DNA of 64,000 nt from Oscillospiraceae bacterium (lineage in GTDB: Bacteria; Bacillota; Clostridia; Oscillospirales; Oscillospiraceae), in contig JAGFXR010000003.1 of NCBI GenBank assembly GCA_017861365.1, positions 100,957-164,956 of the forward strand. The letters run 5' to 3'. The position numbers were made by a program, and so were the translations under genes. Within the stretch, counting starts at the first letter, position 1. Every line of letters starts with the position of its first letter. Positions 16,484 through 25,507 of the stretch are shown one piece after another. The notes beneath the pieces were generated by a model. It did not search any database, was not told the DNA's origin, and was given only the letters and a program-made list of their open reading frames with translations.

Positions 16484-16526
16484 AAGGCTGGGAGGAATGG
16501 AGCTTGCTCCGTTCCTCCCAGCCTTT
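16484..16526 (+). terminator. Terminator of the SpoVK-like gene
   Basis: A 19-bp stem AAGGCTGGGAGGAATGGAG/CTCCGTTCCTCCCAGCCTT starts 4 nt after the stop codon. Confidence 0.8.
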
Positions 16527-16638
16527 CAATCAGCTCTGATTAAGGTTCCAAAGTCCCGCGGAGTTTTTTCGCGCCCAGTCGAAAAGGGCTGAATCCGTCA
16601 TTTCCCGGGACATATAAGTCGGAAATAATCCAGCTTAA

Positions 16639-16660
16639 AACGTCTGCGGCGAAGCAGACG
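16639..16660 (-). terminator. Hairpin after the HAD phosphatase gene
   Basis: ACGTCTGC/GCAGACGT stem with a TTTTAA tail on the minus strand, 19 nt beyond the stop at 16679. Confidence 0.5.
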
Positions 16661-16678
16661 TGATGTACTTCTGCCGTT

Positions 16679-17329
16679 TTAAATTCGCAGCCATTGCTTT
16701 AGATCAAGCAGATTTTCCGCGATATAGCGCTTGGGAAACGGCGTAAACGCCTCCCGCTTTGTGGTTCCGTTCAGCACGGCGCAGAAGTCGATTCCGCCCC
16801 GCAGTGCAGTCTCCGCGTCAATCACGGTGTCCCCGCAGAAAAGAAGCGCATGCTTCGGAAGATTTAACCGATCCATTGCCTGAAGCAGCCCCTCTGGATC
16901 GGGTTTACAGAGGGTCACGTCCTCCGCCCCCACCACAAAGGACACAAGCTCGGGGATTCCATGGTGATTCAAAATATCCCGGATGGTTTCGCCTCGCTTG
17001 GTACTGACGATGGCAGTTGGAATTTCACATTGTTTCAATGTGGACAAGAGCTCCACCGCACCTGGGAGCAGCACGGTGAAGTCCAGCATCAGGGGCCTGC
17101 CGTATTGCTGGAACAGCGCGTGGAACCGCTCCCGCGCGTCCGCGTCACCGCAGCCGGTCAGCATGGTAAACCCATCCTCAAGGGTATATCCTACCGTATG
17201 CCGTACCGCCTCCCGCTCAGGTTCCGGATAACCCAGTTCAGCAAAGCTCTTACGGAAGCCCTGCCAAATCGCCTCGGTACTGTCCCCCAGGGTATAATCA
17301 AAATCAAAAATGATACCGCGTTTCTCCAT
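16679..17329 (-). CDS. HAD-superfamily phosphatase (Gph/PGP-like)
   Basis: Phosphoglycolate-phosphatase-like hydrolase, 216 aa. Motif I is FDFDYTLGDS with the nucleophile Asp at residue 9. The helical cap follows (residues 20-85). Motif II is IVSTKRGE, and motif III KPDPEGL leads to motif IV CGDTVID. AGAAAGG lies 8 nt before the ATG. It starts 13 nt after the rpoN stop, so it is the second gene of the rpoN transcript. A role in phosphate-ester clean-up is inferred from family. Confidence 0.88.
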   Translation of the reverse strand: MEKRGIIFDFDYTLGDSTEAIWQGFRKSFAELGYPEPEREAVRHTVGYTLEDGFTMLTGCGDADARERFHALFQQYGRPLMLDFTVLLPGAVELLSTLKQCEIPTAIVSTKRGETIRDILNHHGIPELVSFVVGAEDVTLCKPDPEGLLQAMDRLNLPKHALLFCGDTVIDAETALRGGIDFCAVLNGTTKREAFTPFPKRYIAENLLDLKQWLRI

Positions 17330-17342
17330 GAATGGTGCCTTT

Positions 17343-18686
17343 CTACAGTTGTTTTCGCCCGGTGGCGGCGGGGAGGTTCAGTTCATCCCGGTATTTTGCC
17401 ACCGTGCGGCGGGAGATTTCCACGTCCTCCTTCGCCATTAGCTCGCAGAGCTTCTGATCGGAGAGGGGTTTTTTCTTATCCTCATGCTCCACCAGACGGC
17501 GCAGCAGCGCCTTTGCGGAGTCGGGAGAGGTGCCTTCCCCGGAAAAGCTCCCAAGTCCCCGTGAGAAAAAGTAGTTGAGAGGAAAAATTCCATGGGCACA
17601 CTGAATATATTTTTCACGGATGGCTCGGCTGACGGTAGATTCATGCACACCCACGTCCCGCGCCACATCCGCCAGGGTCATGGGAGCCAGATGCCCCACC
17701 CCCTGTTCAAAAAAACGCTGCTGCCGCTTTAAAATCGTCTCCGCACAGCTGCGCAGGGTTTTGCGCCGTTGCTCAATACAGCGAACCACCCACTTTGCCT
17801 GCCTGAGCTTGTCCGATAGGTATTCCTTTACTCCGGTGTCGTCGGTTTGCTTAAACAGGTTACTGTAATAACTGCTCAGCTTGATTGCGGGAAGTCCCCG
17901 GTCATTTAAAAACAGCTCAAAATGATCGCCAAAGCTGGCAATAACAATGTCGGGATCAATATAGGGCAGGGTTTCCTTTGTGGCAAAGCCCGCGCCTGGC
18001 CTTGGGTTCAGGGAGCGGATCTCATCGCAGGCCGCCCGCACCTCCTCCTGGGAAACTCCCAGCGCCTTCGCAATCTGGTGATAATGGTTTTTACTGAGGG
18101 CGTCCAGATACTTTTCCGCGATGCGCAGCGCCAGCTTATGGGGTTCCGGCATCCGCCTGAGCTGCAGAGTCAGGCACTCCGAAAGGTTCCGTGCGCCAAC
18201 ACCGGCCGGTTCCATGCTTTGAACCGCCTTCAGCGCTTCCTGTGCGACTGGGGCGGGAAACGGCAAAGCGCATAATTCCTCGTCGAGCCAGCCGTCATCG
18301 TTCAGGCTTTCTAAAATCATCAGAGCCGCTTTTTCCACCTGCGGCTTGAGTCTCAGTACGTGCAGCTGGCTGAGCAGCTGAAAATAAAGCGTCTCCTCCG
18401 GCGAATGGTCGGAGCAGCGTACCATAGGATCCTCATCCTGTCCCTCATCCTGCCGGTGGTAATAGGAGTTTTGGGTATCCGTTGCCTCCAGCCACTCCAG
18501 CTTGCGGCGGATCACTGTAAATTCCTCCGGCGGAGGCGCGTCATCCAGATCCATAACGGGATTTTCCTGGGCCAGATGCTCCACATAATCCTTCAGCTCC
18601 AGCGTGCTCATCTGGAGAATTTCCAGCGTCTGCAGCATTTGTGGGGAGAGCGTCTGGGTCTGCTTGATTGACAAATTCAGTTCCAT
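17343..18686 (-). CDS. rpoN: RNA polymerase sigma-54 factor
   Basis: Directs RNA polymerase to -24/-12 promoters and needs an AAA+ activator. Region I is the Gln/Leu-rich N-terminus (LSIKQTQTLSPQMLQTLEILQM). The core-binding domain spans roughly 95-280. The HTH that reads -12 is near 350-380 (TLADVARDVGVHESTVSRAI). The RpoN box SRRTVAKYRDELNLP is near the end. The total of 447 aa is usual. The ATG at 18686 is favoured because AAAGGGGG is 7 nt upstream; a GTG at 18695 overlaps the SD. The activator at 9869 and the promoter at 9556 are its likely clients in this window. Confidence 0.96.
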   Translation of the reverse strand: MELNLSIKQTQTLSPQMLQTLEILQMSTLELKDYVEHLAQENPVMDLDDAPPPEEFTVIRRKLEWLEATDTQNSYYHRQDEGQDEDPMVRCSDHSPEETLYFQLLSQLHVLRLKPQVEKAALMILESLNDDGWLDEELCALPFPAPVAQEALKAVQSMEPAGVGARNLSECLTLQLRRMPEPHKLALRIAEKYLDALSKNHYHQIAKALGVSQEEVRAACDEIRSLNPRPGAGFATKETLPYIDPDIVIASFGDHFELFLNDRGLPAIKLSSYYSNLFKQTDDTGVKEYLSDKLRQAKWVVRCIEQRRKTLRSCAETILKRQQRFFEQGVGHLAPMTLADVARDVGVHESTVSRAIREKYIQCAHGIFPLNYFFSRGLGSFSGEGTSPDSAKALLRRLVEHEDKKKPLSDQKLCELMAKEDVEISRRTVAKYRDELNLPAATGRKQL

Positions 18687-18803
18687 TGCGCGCACCCCCT
18701 TTCATCCTTCTCCTGACCTTATTGTACCACGTTCTCCGCCGATTTTGCAATAGAGTGGATTTTACATCATCCAGCGGGGCGTGTAGCTCGCGCTCCGTAT
18801 AAA

Positions 18804-18845
18804 AACCACCCGACTCAGCCGCTGCTGCGGCCGGGTCGGGCGGTT
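18804..18845 (-). terminator. Terminator of the SSB-like gene
   Basis: AACCGCCCGACCCGGCCG pairs with CGGCTGAGTCGGGTGGTT, then TTTTT on the minus strand. It lies about 95 nt beyond the SSB-like stop and 118 nt before rpoN. Confidence 0.75.
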
Positions 18846-18938
18846 GCCGAGTCACGGGGTCAACGAGCTTACGGTGGTGACGATGAAAGTGCCTGGCCGC
18901 ACCGGGGCTCAGAGACATCAGAGCGTGGCGGCTTTCTG

Positions 18939-19544
18939 TTAGATCGGTTCCTCCAGCTCCATGACCGAAACCTCAAAGGCAGTACGACGGATGGCGGTGA
19001 CACCGTCTATTTTGGTATATTCCCGGCTTTGGAGCCGCCCGGAGATGTCGATGGTATCTCCTACCCCCAGTACACCGCAACGCAGGGCCACCACACCCCA
19101 CGCGATGCAGGGCAGGTAATCCGCCCGCCCATATCCGCGCCCCACCGCCAGCATGAGGTCGCAGATGTCCCGGCCCAGCGGCGTGCGACGCAGCACAGGC
19201 TGCTTGCACAGGGTACCGGTCAGTGTCAGCACGTTGGCTGCATCTTCCTCGGTGGGAAGAATCTCTCTGGCATAAACGCTGATAATCAATCGATTGCCGA
19301 TACCGCCCCGATTGTTGTAGGACCGCACTTCCCCCCGGATCTCTGCCTGAGTTCCCTCCGCCGGAAGCAATTCCAGCAGGCGCTGGGGAAATACCACATT
19401 CAGATGGTCTTCCACACCAGACAAGCGGGGAACGATCATCGGAACACGGTAAAACCGTTCCCCATGTCCCTCATGGGAAAACACCGCCTCCTGCTCCACC
19501 GTACCCCGCAGCAAAATCTGATTTTCTTTCCGCTCCTCCCGCAT
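18939..19544 (-). CDS. Single-stranded DNA-binding protein-like, two OB folds
   Basis: 201 aa built from two OB-fold-like halves (about 5-95 and 105-195), each with an SSB-type pattern (LRGTVEQEAVFS ... FYRVPMIVPRLSG; LTGTLCKQPVLRRTPLGRDI). There is no acidic SSB tail (C-terminus MELEEPI), unlike the replicative SSB. Proteins of this layout accompany standard SSB in Clostridia. A repair or recombination role is possible but not shown. The SD AAGGA is 8-9 nt before the ATG. Monocistronic. Confidence 0.7.
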   Translation of the reverse strand: MREERKENQILLRGTVEQEAVFSHEGHGERFYRVPMIVPRLSGVEDHLNVVFPQRLLELLPAEGTQAEIRGEVRSYNNRGGIGNRLIISVYAREILPTEEDAANVLTLTGTLCKQPVLRRTPLGRDICDLMLAVGRGYGRADYLPCIAWGVVALRCGVLGVGDTIDISGRLQSREYTKIDGVTAIRRTAFEVSVMELEEPI

Positions 19545-19688
19545 ACAACCACGTCCTTACCCGTTCTTGGGACATGTATATGCGGCGGTTTCCTCCGCTA
19601 TGCACGTTTGACGTGGCAGGAATTCCCGCGCGTCCCGGCAAACAAGAGGAATCAAGGCCGGGGCAGCGCCGGAGGCGCCACATAAAAA

Positions 19689-19722
19689 GCGTAAGCCCCT
19701 GATTTAATACCAGGGACTTACG
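19689..19722 (-). terminator. Terminator of the XpaC-like gene
   Basis: CGTAAGTCCCTG/CAGGGGCTTACG stem followed by CTTTTTAT on the minus strand, 20 nt beyond the stop. Confidence 0.8.
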
Positions 19723-19742
19723 TAAAATAGAGACATAAGGAG

Positions 19743-21002
19743 TTATCCGCCCAAGGTCATATTCTGCCCTCCGGATAATCCGTCTTTTTTCAGCATCTGC
19801 TCCAGGACGGAGACGTCCGAGGTGATATCCATCGCGTCGTTTTGGAACAGCATATCGAGCTGCTTTTCAAACCCCTCCACGACTTTGTCCATCATCCCCT
19901 CAATCCGTTCCTTGGCGGAGGAGATGTTCTGACCCTCAATGCCCTGGGATTCAAGCTGGGCGTAGGCATGCAGTATTTTAAGGGTGGTGGGGAGATAATA
20001 GTTTAAGAAGCTGCGCAGCTGACTGTCCTTACCGGGATTTTTACGCTGATAATCCAAAATTTTTGCGGTTATCTCGCCGATGCGGTCAATTTTGCGGGAC
20101 ATCTCCTCATCTTCAATCGCATCATTCAGCTGACGGATTTCCTGCAGGGCAGATTGATCATCCTTAGCCTGCTCCGGCGTCTGCGTCTCTTCCTGCGGCA
20201 CGGTGGCATCATCCGTGAGTACCAGCATATCTACGGACAGATCCAGATATCCTTGGGGGAACATTCCCATATCCAGCATGCATTGCAGGTCGTCCCTGAC
20301 CTTTTTCACCCGGATGCCGGTTTTTTGTGAAAGCTCACGCACGGAAATCAGTTCGCGGCTGCCGATGACCGACAGATATTTACGAAACCGCTTTCCCTTG
20401 CGCCCTCGCGCGATACCGGAGGACAGCAGTACCATTCCGGTGGCAAAAAAGACAAACAAAACGAAAAAACCGGCCAAATCCTCCCGCACGGAGCCTATGC
20501 TGATGGAATCCAGCAGGGCGGCGACTAAGCTCATGCCGAAAACTCCGGCTGTAATTCCTCCGCCGATCACAAGCCCTCTTCCGGTCGGAACCTTCTGAAA
20601 TTGCTTGACCTTTGCCTTCATATGCTCCGGCGGCGTATAGCCTCCTGTTTTTTGCGCTTGCTTATTTTGCTTAGGAGCGGCACTGGCGCTGTTTTGGCTC
20701 CGCCGGGTTGCCGATTGCGCCGTGCTCCCGGTCTGCGTCCAGGATTGCTGCTGGCGGCTCTCCTGACGCACGTCGTAGGGATGCTGTCCGGCAGCCCGCT
20801 TCGTGCGGAAGTGTTTCCGGTTGGAATAGCCCATCAGCTTTCGGAACAATAGCAGCAGGCCCACAGGCGGAAGAACCATCATGAAAATCAGAATCAGAAT
20901 CCATGAGCCAAAGTCCCCGCCGCCGCTGCTGTTATCTGAGCCACGGTAGAAGTTATTTCCCTCATCGGGTCTGCGGTATGTATAATCTTGACGATCTGCC
21001 AT
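19743..21002 (-). CDS. XpaC-like membrane protein (5-bromo-4-chloroindolyl phosphate hydrolysis family)
   Basis: 419 aa. A Gly/Ser-rich N-terminus precedes a TM helix (about 32-53), then a Gln/Ser-rich cytoplasmic or linker stretch. Two TM helices follow near 145-195. A helical C-terminal domain (about 205-415) contains the XpaC-type ending (IGEITAKILDYQRKNP, LRSFLNYYLPTTLKILHAYAQLE). That domain is the basis of the call. XpaC often sits next to telA; no telA is here. The biochemical role is not established for the family. AGGAGAG precedes the ATG. Confidence 0.75.
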   Translation of the reverse strand: MADRQDYTYRRPDEGNNFYRGSDNSSGGGDFGSWILILIFMMVLPPVGLLLLFRKLMGYSNRKHFRTKRAAGQHPYDVRQESRQQQSWTQTGSTAQSATRRSQNSASAAPKQNKQAQKTGGYTPPEHMKAKVKQFQKVPTGRGLVIGGGITAGVFGMSLVAALLDSISIGSVREDLAGFFVLFVFFATGMVLLSSGIARGRKGKRFRKYLSVIGSRELISVRELSQKTGIRVKKVRDDLQCMLDMGMFPQGYLDLSVDMLVLTDDATVPQEETQTPEQAKDDQSALQEIRQLNDAIEDEEMSRKIDRIGEITAKILDYQRKNPGKDSQLRSFLNYYLPTTLKILHAYAQLESQGIEGQNISSAKERIEGMMDKVVEGFEKQLDMLFQNDAMDITSDVSVLEQMLKKDGLSGGQNMTLGG

Positions 21003-21223
21003 AATACTCTCCTGTTTGGTTTATCGGCATGGCGCATTCGCCGATATTTTTGAACTCTCTTTCATTATGATATTACACCATATGCGCACTGATGTAAAGA
21101 AGAGATCAAAACCAACTGCATTTTATTCTAGTGTAACCACTTTGTAATGCTTTTCTGCCTGTAGTTGTGTATACTAAATTTTAACTGCCAATTATTTTGT
21201 AATTTATATGAGAGGTGATCGGC

Positions 21224-23002
21224 ATGGAGGGTAGACGTGAAAAACAATCGAGGCTGAGCGGCAGGCTCGTTGCGCTGTTAATTACCGGCGGAGTTGCGCT
21301 GGGCCTGATTGCCATATACCTTGGTTTTTGTTTTTGGACTGCTTTTTCCGGACGGATGCTGCCTCATTCCCAGGCAATGTCCGTGGACATCGGCGGAATG
21401 ACCTATGAGGATGCAAGTGAAGCGCTTCAGCAGGCATTTGACACCAGCTATCCGGACGGCGTTCTGGAGCTGTGGCAGAACGCCGCAGGGATTTCCGTCT
21501 CGATTCCCACCGATATTATGACCATTTCTGTCGCCAGCAATGAGAAAAATTTTTTTGCCGGCGGAGCGGCGTTCCTCAAGAGTCTGGCTTCTGACATCAG
21601 CTATGCTCCCACCGTTTCCTTTTCCGCTGAGTCGGAGGCGTACTTAACGGACACCGTTTCTGAATTTGCCTCAAAATGCAACCAGGCGCTCTCCCTGTCG
21701 GCTACAACGGTTACCGATGCCGGGCTGACGATCACAAAGGGCGCATCAGGCTATGCCATTGACGAAAATGCCACCATTCTCGCCATTGGGCAGCTGCTGC
21801 AGGATGCGGTGGAAAAGGTCGGAGCAGGCGCGACGGAGTCACTCGCGCTGGAAGCGGTCTCATCCACATCCGAACCGGTTACCCCGGATTTCGTGGCTCT
21901 TTACAGCGACGTGTATGTTGCCCCTCAGGATGCAGCCTTTGATAAAACCACATATGAAGTCACGCCCTCGGTTACCGGGGTATCCTTCGATATCGACGAA
22001 GCGCAGCAGGCCTACGCCGCCCTGGATGAGGGGGAATCCTGTACCATTCCGCTCACGAAAACAGAGCCGGACATTACCACTGAAAAACTGGAGGCGTCCC
22101 TGTTTCATGACATTTTAGGAAGTGTGACCACCACCATCGGCGGTACCTCCAACCGTGTCTCCAACGTGAAAAACGCAGCCAGCTACTGTAACAAGACCAT
22201 TCTCCTGCCGGGGGAGACTTTTTCCTATCTTGATACCGTCGCGCCTTTTTCTTCTGAGCGAGGTTATCTTCCGGCGCCCGCCTACGTCGGCGGGGAGACA
22301 GTGCAGGAAATGGGCGGCGGAATTTGTCAGGTGTCCTCCAGCATTTATTATGCGGCGCTGAAGGGGAATCTGGAAATCGTAGAGCGGCATAACCACATGT
22401 ATGCCGTGGGCTATGTCCCTGACGGGATGGATGCCACTGTATATTCCAGCTCCCTGGACTTTCAATTTAAAAATAACACAGATTATCCCATTAAAATTGT
22501 AGCCACAACTTCAGGCAAGAAGCTCACCGTTACCCTTTATGGCACCAACACCAGCGGAAATTATGTGGTCATGACCAACAATCGCCTGTCCACCACCGAT
22601 TACGAGGTGGTTTATGTTGCGGATGAAACCGTCCCCCAGGGAACGACGGTGGAAGCGGTTACTCCCTATACCGGGCGTGTGGTGGAGGCCTATCGCAATG
22701 TTTACTCCGCAAATGGAACGCTCCTGAGCACTACCTTGGAGAGCACCAACACGTATAAAAAACGAGATGAGGTCATTCACTATAATCCTGCCGATGCCGC
22801 GTCTCTGGGTCTTGCCGACACCGGCAGCAGCGAAACCGCCGCTCAGACAGTCCCGGACACAACCGACAGCTCCGCTGCCCAGACCGCTGTGACAGGCACG
22901 GGTGAAAGTGCCGCCGCCGTGCCGGAAGACGCTGCCGTGGTGGAAACCCCGGATGAGACCGGGGATTTGGCTGACGGAACATCCACCGGGGTTGCTCCCT
23001 GA
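21224..23002 (+). CDS. VanW-family cell-wall protein with two peptidoglycan-binding-like domains
   Basis: 592-aa membrane-anchored extracytoplasmic protein. An N-terminal TM helix lies at about 17-42. A PG_binding_4-like domain (about 55-270) precedes the VanW domain (about 290-430), with the invariant stretches KNAASYCNKTILLPGE, EMGGGICQVSSSIYYAAL and ERHNHMY. A G5-like region and a long Ala/Thr/Asp-rich tail follow. The ATG at 21224 follows GAGAGGTG by 6 nt. VanW is linked to glycopeptide-resistance clusters in enterococci, but its enzymatic role is unsettled. Here it stands alone before a tRNA pair. Confidence 0.85.
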   Translation: MEGRREKQSRLSGRLVALLITGGVALGLIAIYLGFCFWTAFSGRMLPHSQAMSVDIGGMTYEDASEALQQAFDTSYPDGVLELWQNAAGISVSIPTDIMTISVASNEKNFFAGGAAFLKSLASDISYAPTVSFSAESEAYLTDTVSEFASKCNQALSLSATTVTDAGLTITKGASGYAIDENATILAIGQLLQDAVEKVGAGATESLALEAVSSTSEPVTPDFVALYSDVYVAPQDAAFDKTTYEVTPSVTGVSFDIDEAQQAYAALDEGESCTIPLTKTEPDITTEKLEASLFHDILGSVTTTIGGTSNRVSNVKNAASYCNKTILLPGETFSYLDTVAPFSSERGYLPAPAYVGGETVQEMGGGICQVSSSIYYAALKGNLEIVERHNHMYAVGYVPDGMDATVYSSSLDFQFKNNTDYPIKIVATTSGKKLTVTLYGTNTSGNYVVMTNNRLSTTDYEVVYVADETVPQGTTVEAVTPYTGRVVEAYRNVYSANGTLLSTTLESTNTYKKRDEVIHYNPADAASLGLADTGSSETAAQTVPDTTDSSAAQTAVTGTGESAAAVPEDAAVVETPDETGDLADGTSTGVAP

Positions 23003-23172
23003 TGCAGAAGGCGACAGGAGACGGTACGGGTGTCCTGCACCCCGGTCCTGGGTGGCAGATCTGTTATCCTCGCTCCGGTCGCCGTCTCGTGGATATCAAG
23101 AAGATGAAATTCCACTGGTTTATGGTTCTGCGTCACAGCTTCAACCTTTTTCGCGGTTCTGAAACATTTTGC

Positions 23173-23201
23173 TTGACATTGCGGGCCTCTTCTGATAAAA
23201 T
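23173..23201 (+). promoter_or_regulatory. Sigma-A promoter of the tRNA pair
   Basis: TTGACA (23173-23178), a 17-nt spacer, TAAAAT (23196-23201). It lies 33 nt before tRNA-Thr. Confidence 0.8.
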
Positions 23202-23233
23202 AATTTTTGCTGTGGATGAACAAAACAGAGCAT

Positions 23234-23309
23234 GCTGGTGTAGCTCAGTTGGTAGAGCAGCTGATTTGTAATCAGCAGGTCGGGGGTTCAAGTCCGTCCA
23301 CCAGCTCCA
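23234..23309 (+). tRNA. tRNA-Thr (anticodon TGT)
   Basis: A 76-nt cloverleaf. Acceptor GCTGGTG/CACCAGC, D-arm AGCTCAGTTGGTAGAGC, anticodon loop TTTGTAA with TGT, T-arm GGTTCAAGTC, and an encoded CCA end. Confidence 0.95.
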
Positions 23310-23320
23310 CAATTTCATAC

Positions 23321-23405
23321 GGAGGAGTTCCCGAGTGGCCAAAGGGGGCAGACTGTAAATCTGTTGCGTAATGCTTCGGTGGTCCGAATCCACCCTCCTC
23401 CACCA
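23321..23405 (+). tRNA. tRNA-Tyr (anticodon GTA)
   Basis: 85 nt with a long variable arm. Acceptor GGAGGAG/CTCCTCC, anticodon loop CTGTAAA with GTA, encoded CCA. The long variable arm is normal for bacterial tRNA-Tyr. Its 3' end is the insertion point of the island to the right. Confidence 0.95.
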
Positions 23406-23451
23406 AACCGTAGACCCGCTGCAATTGCTCATTTTTGAGCTTGCGGCGGGT
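23393..23451. repeat. Left attachment-site-like repeat (attL) with tRNA terminator
   Basis: The last 13 nt of tRNA-Tyr plus its terminator stem (ACCCGCTGCAATTGCTC ... GAGCTTGCGGCGGGTTTTT). A diverged copy of the whole segment is at 30047-30110. The two copies share CCCTCCTCC, AAACC, TTGCAATTGCTCA and TTGCGGCGGGT. Confidence 0.7.
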
Positions 23452-23543
23452 TTTTGCTTCGCCAGATAAATCCCTTAAATCCTCTGAAAACCTGCCCTGT
23501 GTGGGTATGGATGTGGGTATAAAAATTGAATATCTAATGAGAT

Positions 23544-23942
23544 TCAGTATGCCAACTTTGACACGTTATCTTTTCTGCTCTCTATGTCCACATGAGTGTA
23601 AATTTCCGTGGTTGTAATTCTGGCTTGTCCCAATTGATCTTGCACGGCCCGGATGTTTGCTCCGCCCGCTAGAAGGTGCGAAGCGTAAGTATGCCGGCAC
23701 TTATGCGGGGACAGGTGACGGACTTGACCACCGAGCGCATGAAATACTGAATCATACCGCCTTCTGTAAACGTCTGGTGTACAAAAATTGCCGCTTTTGC
23801 CAGTGAACACATAAAGCCCGGTTCGAGGCGCTGAACGAAAAATTTCTGCTCCTAATGGCGTTAGAACAACCTCACGCGGTTTTCCTGTTTTTGTAGTGTC
23901 TTTCACAGTATACTTAATGCCTTCCTCGTCAGTCGCCGCCAC
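23544..23942 (-). pseudogene. Tyrosine-recombinase integrase, C-terminal catalytic fragment only
   Basis: 132 codons corresponding to the end of a phage-type integrase of roughly 350-400 aa. The active-site box H-x-x-R is in SPHKCRHTYASHLL, the second His region in QDQLGQARITTTEIY, and the nucleophile Tyr in IYTHVD. The N-terminal arm-binding and core-binding domains and the first catalytic Arg are missing, and an unrelated fragment follows at 23969. No SD precedes the apparent GTG start. The fragment cannot work alone. It sits at the expected place next to the tRNA-Tyr attachment site. Confidence 0.85.
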
Positions 23943-23968
23943 AGTCTTATTGACTGATATTGTTATGA

Positions 23969-24100
23969 GGACTGTGCTCGGCTCGGGAGCTGTTACTCCC
24001 GCCAGCCGTCAAAGACGGAAAATGGGCTTATATCATCCCTAGGGAGCTCTTTGACCGGTATATGTCAGGGGATCACCATAGCCTGAATGATAATATTTAA
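23969..24100 (+). pseudogene. Excisionase/helix-turn-helix fragment
   Basis: 43 codons open between two stops. The reading frame PPAVKDGKWAYIIPRELFDRY matches the second half of MerR-like excisionase-type HTH proteins, which typically read PGAVKDGKxWxIPxELFxRY. The first half with the recognition helix is missing and no start codon or SD is present. Probably a leftover of the island's recombination-directionality or regulator gene. Confidence 0.5.
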
Positions 24101-24147
24101 TGGGCGACAGTTGAATCTAGCCGCAGGAAGGAGGACAAAACGCATAA

Positions 24148-24279
24148 GAACGTATCGAAGCACTGGAAGAACGAGTTGCCGCCCATGAGGGGCAAGCTCA
24201 AGAGCGGCAGAGTGGAACAATAAGGATTCTTCTAAACGGGAAAGAATTCGCTAAGTGGATTGTGGATACTTCTTATTGA
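24148..24279 (+). pseudogene. Short ORF remnant, coiled-coil-like
   Basis: 43 codons without a start codon. The product begins ERIEALEERVAAHEG (heptad-like) and ends in LLNGKEFAKWIVDTSY. No family is recognised. It overlaps the 3' end of the gene on the other strand, so it may be the tail of a lost phage or element gene. Confidence 0.25.
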
Positions 24280-24670
24280 TTGCAATTAATGCGGTTTCGT
24301 ACGCTTCGAAGTACATTTCTTCAATGTTTACAACGCATTCAGTAGCTCCAGAATTGATTTCTTCTTGTGCCCTCGCCTGCATCGCTTCGGGGGTAAGCTG
24401 AACTTGAAGCATTACAATCGCAAGGTCATGGGCGCGCTGTTCATTGGTAACTGCATTCAGCTTCTCGATTCGGTCAAGCCTTGCATCGATATGTTCCATG
24501 AACTCAATTGGGCTTTTGACCTCCAGATCACCAGTCGGACTTTCTATGGATTTCATTGCTGGAATATAACATTTTAGCTGGTCCATTAAGTCAGCCTTCT
24601 GTTTATGATTCAACTCAATCTCTCCGTTTTGAAGCAAGTCGAACAATTCGTCACTTGCACCTTTAGTCAT
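24251..24670 (-). CDS. Unknown small soluble protein, 139 aa
   Basis: Not recognised. It is predicted soluble, mostly helical and acidic, with no signal peptide or TM. The stretch EFMEHIDARLDRIEKLNAV could form a coiled coil. The start at 24670 is secure because AGGAGGTGAT lies about 6 nt before the ATG. It lies in the island between remnants and is moderately AT-rich. It is the only island gene near the left end that looks intact. Confidence 0.65.
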   Translation of the reverse strand: MTKGASDELFDLLQNGEIELNHKQKADLMDQLKCYIPAMKSIESPTGDLEVKSPIEFMEHIDARLDRIEKLNAVTNEQRAHDLAIVMLQVQLTPEAMQARAQEEINSGATECVVNIEEMYFEAYETALIAINKKYPQST

Positions 24671-24679
24671 ACTTATCAC

Positions 24680-25507
24680 CTCCTATCTGCACATAACTCT
24701 ACAGCAAAGGGGAGAAAATTACAAGAAAGGACTAAAAATCATTAAATTCGAACGCTTCAGAGAAGTCACGGCAGATATCTATTTCGATAGCGCGGTAAAC
24801 AAGACCATTGAGGAGAGCAAGGAAGAACTGCTGCAATCGGGCGGCATGGTGACGGGAACCCCAGCAACAGTTCTATATTAAGAAAAAATGATCGTTACTG
24901 ATTGCTGTGACAATGTGTCATAAGGTGCGTTGTGCCTAATAAAAAGATATGGGAAATTGCAGTGAGGTTTATCTATTATCAAGAGTTGGGAGCAGAAAAT
25001 GAAAGCAGGATAGTTGTATTGCTTATTTTGAATGATTGAGCAATCCCACATGAATTCAAATATAAGAGAAGTTGCTGACGATTGGTTTATGCATATAGTT
25101 TTTTGCAATTGTAAGTTGCGTTTTTCTTTGTATTATTGGAATAATTAATTGCTTATAGTTAAAAACCGAGTGCTTAATAACCTGAATTTACTGCAATTTT
25201 TATAAAATCCGTCACAAGATATTTTAATACTGAATTTTCTCTTGAAAAGTAATATAATATTATAAGAATTTTTAAATTTTACAATTGAAGTAATAAATTT
25301 AGAAAGAAAATCATGTATTGCAGGGTAACGTTACCAAATATAAGACTCTTCCCTCTAAGAATGAATGAGCTTGTCATATAGCCAGGTGAAATGACTTGCT
25401 TTATAAAAATGCACTAAATCATAAAGATAAAAAATTTCAAAAAATTTACAAGATTTTTTGATTCTGGCATTTGTCTTTGTAGCGGACAAGAAAAAGGAGG
25501 GAGTCTT
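24680..25507. other. AT-rich gap inside the island, with one coding remnant
   Basis: No intact gene. The plus strand at about 24738-24881 keeps an open stretch reading EVTADIYFDSAVNKTIEE and ending MVTGTPATVLY, without a start; its family is unknown. From 24900 to 25490 the DNA is very AT-rich with stops in all frames. It holds the 5' region of the sigma-factor gene, whose SD (AAGGAGGG) is at about 25494. Confidence 0.5.

Noticed and set aside
23234..23309. Island insertion in tRNA-Thr
   Set aside because: The duplicated sequence matches the tRNA-Tyr end and its terminator, not the tRNA-Thr end.
23321..23405. Second tRNA as tRNA-Leu or tRNA-Ser (long variable arm)
   Set aside because: The anticodon loop reads CTGTAAA with GTA, which is Tyr; bacterial tRNA-Tyr also has a long variable arm.
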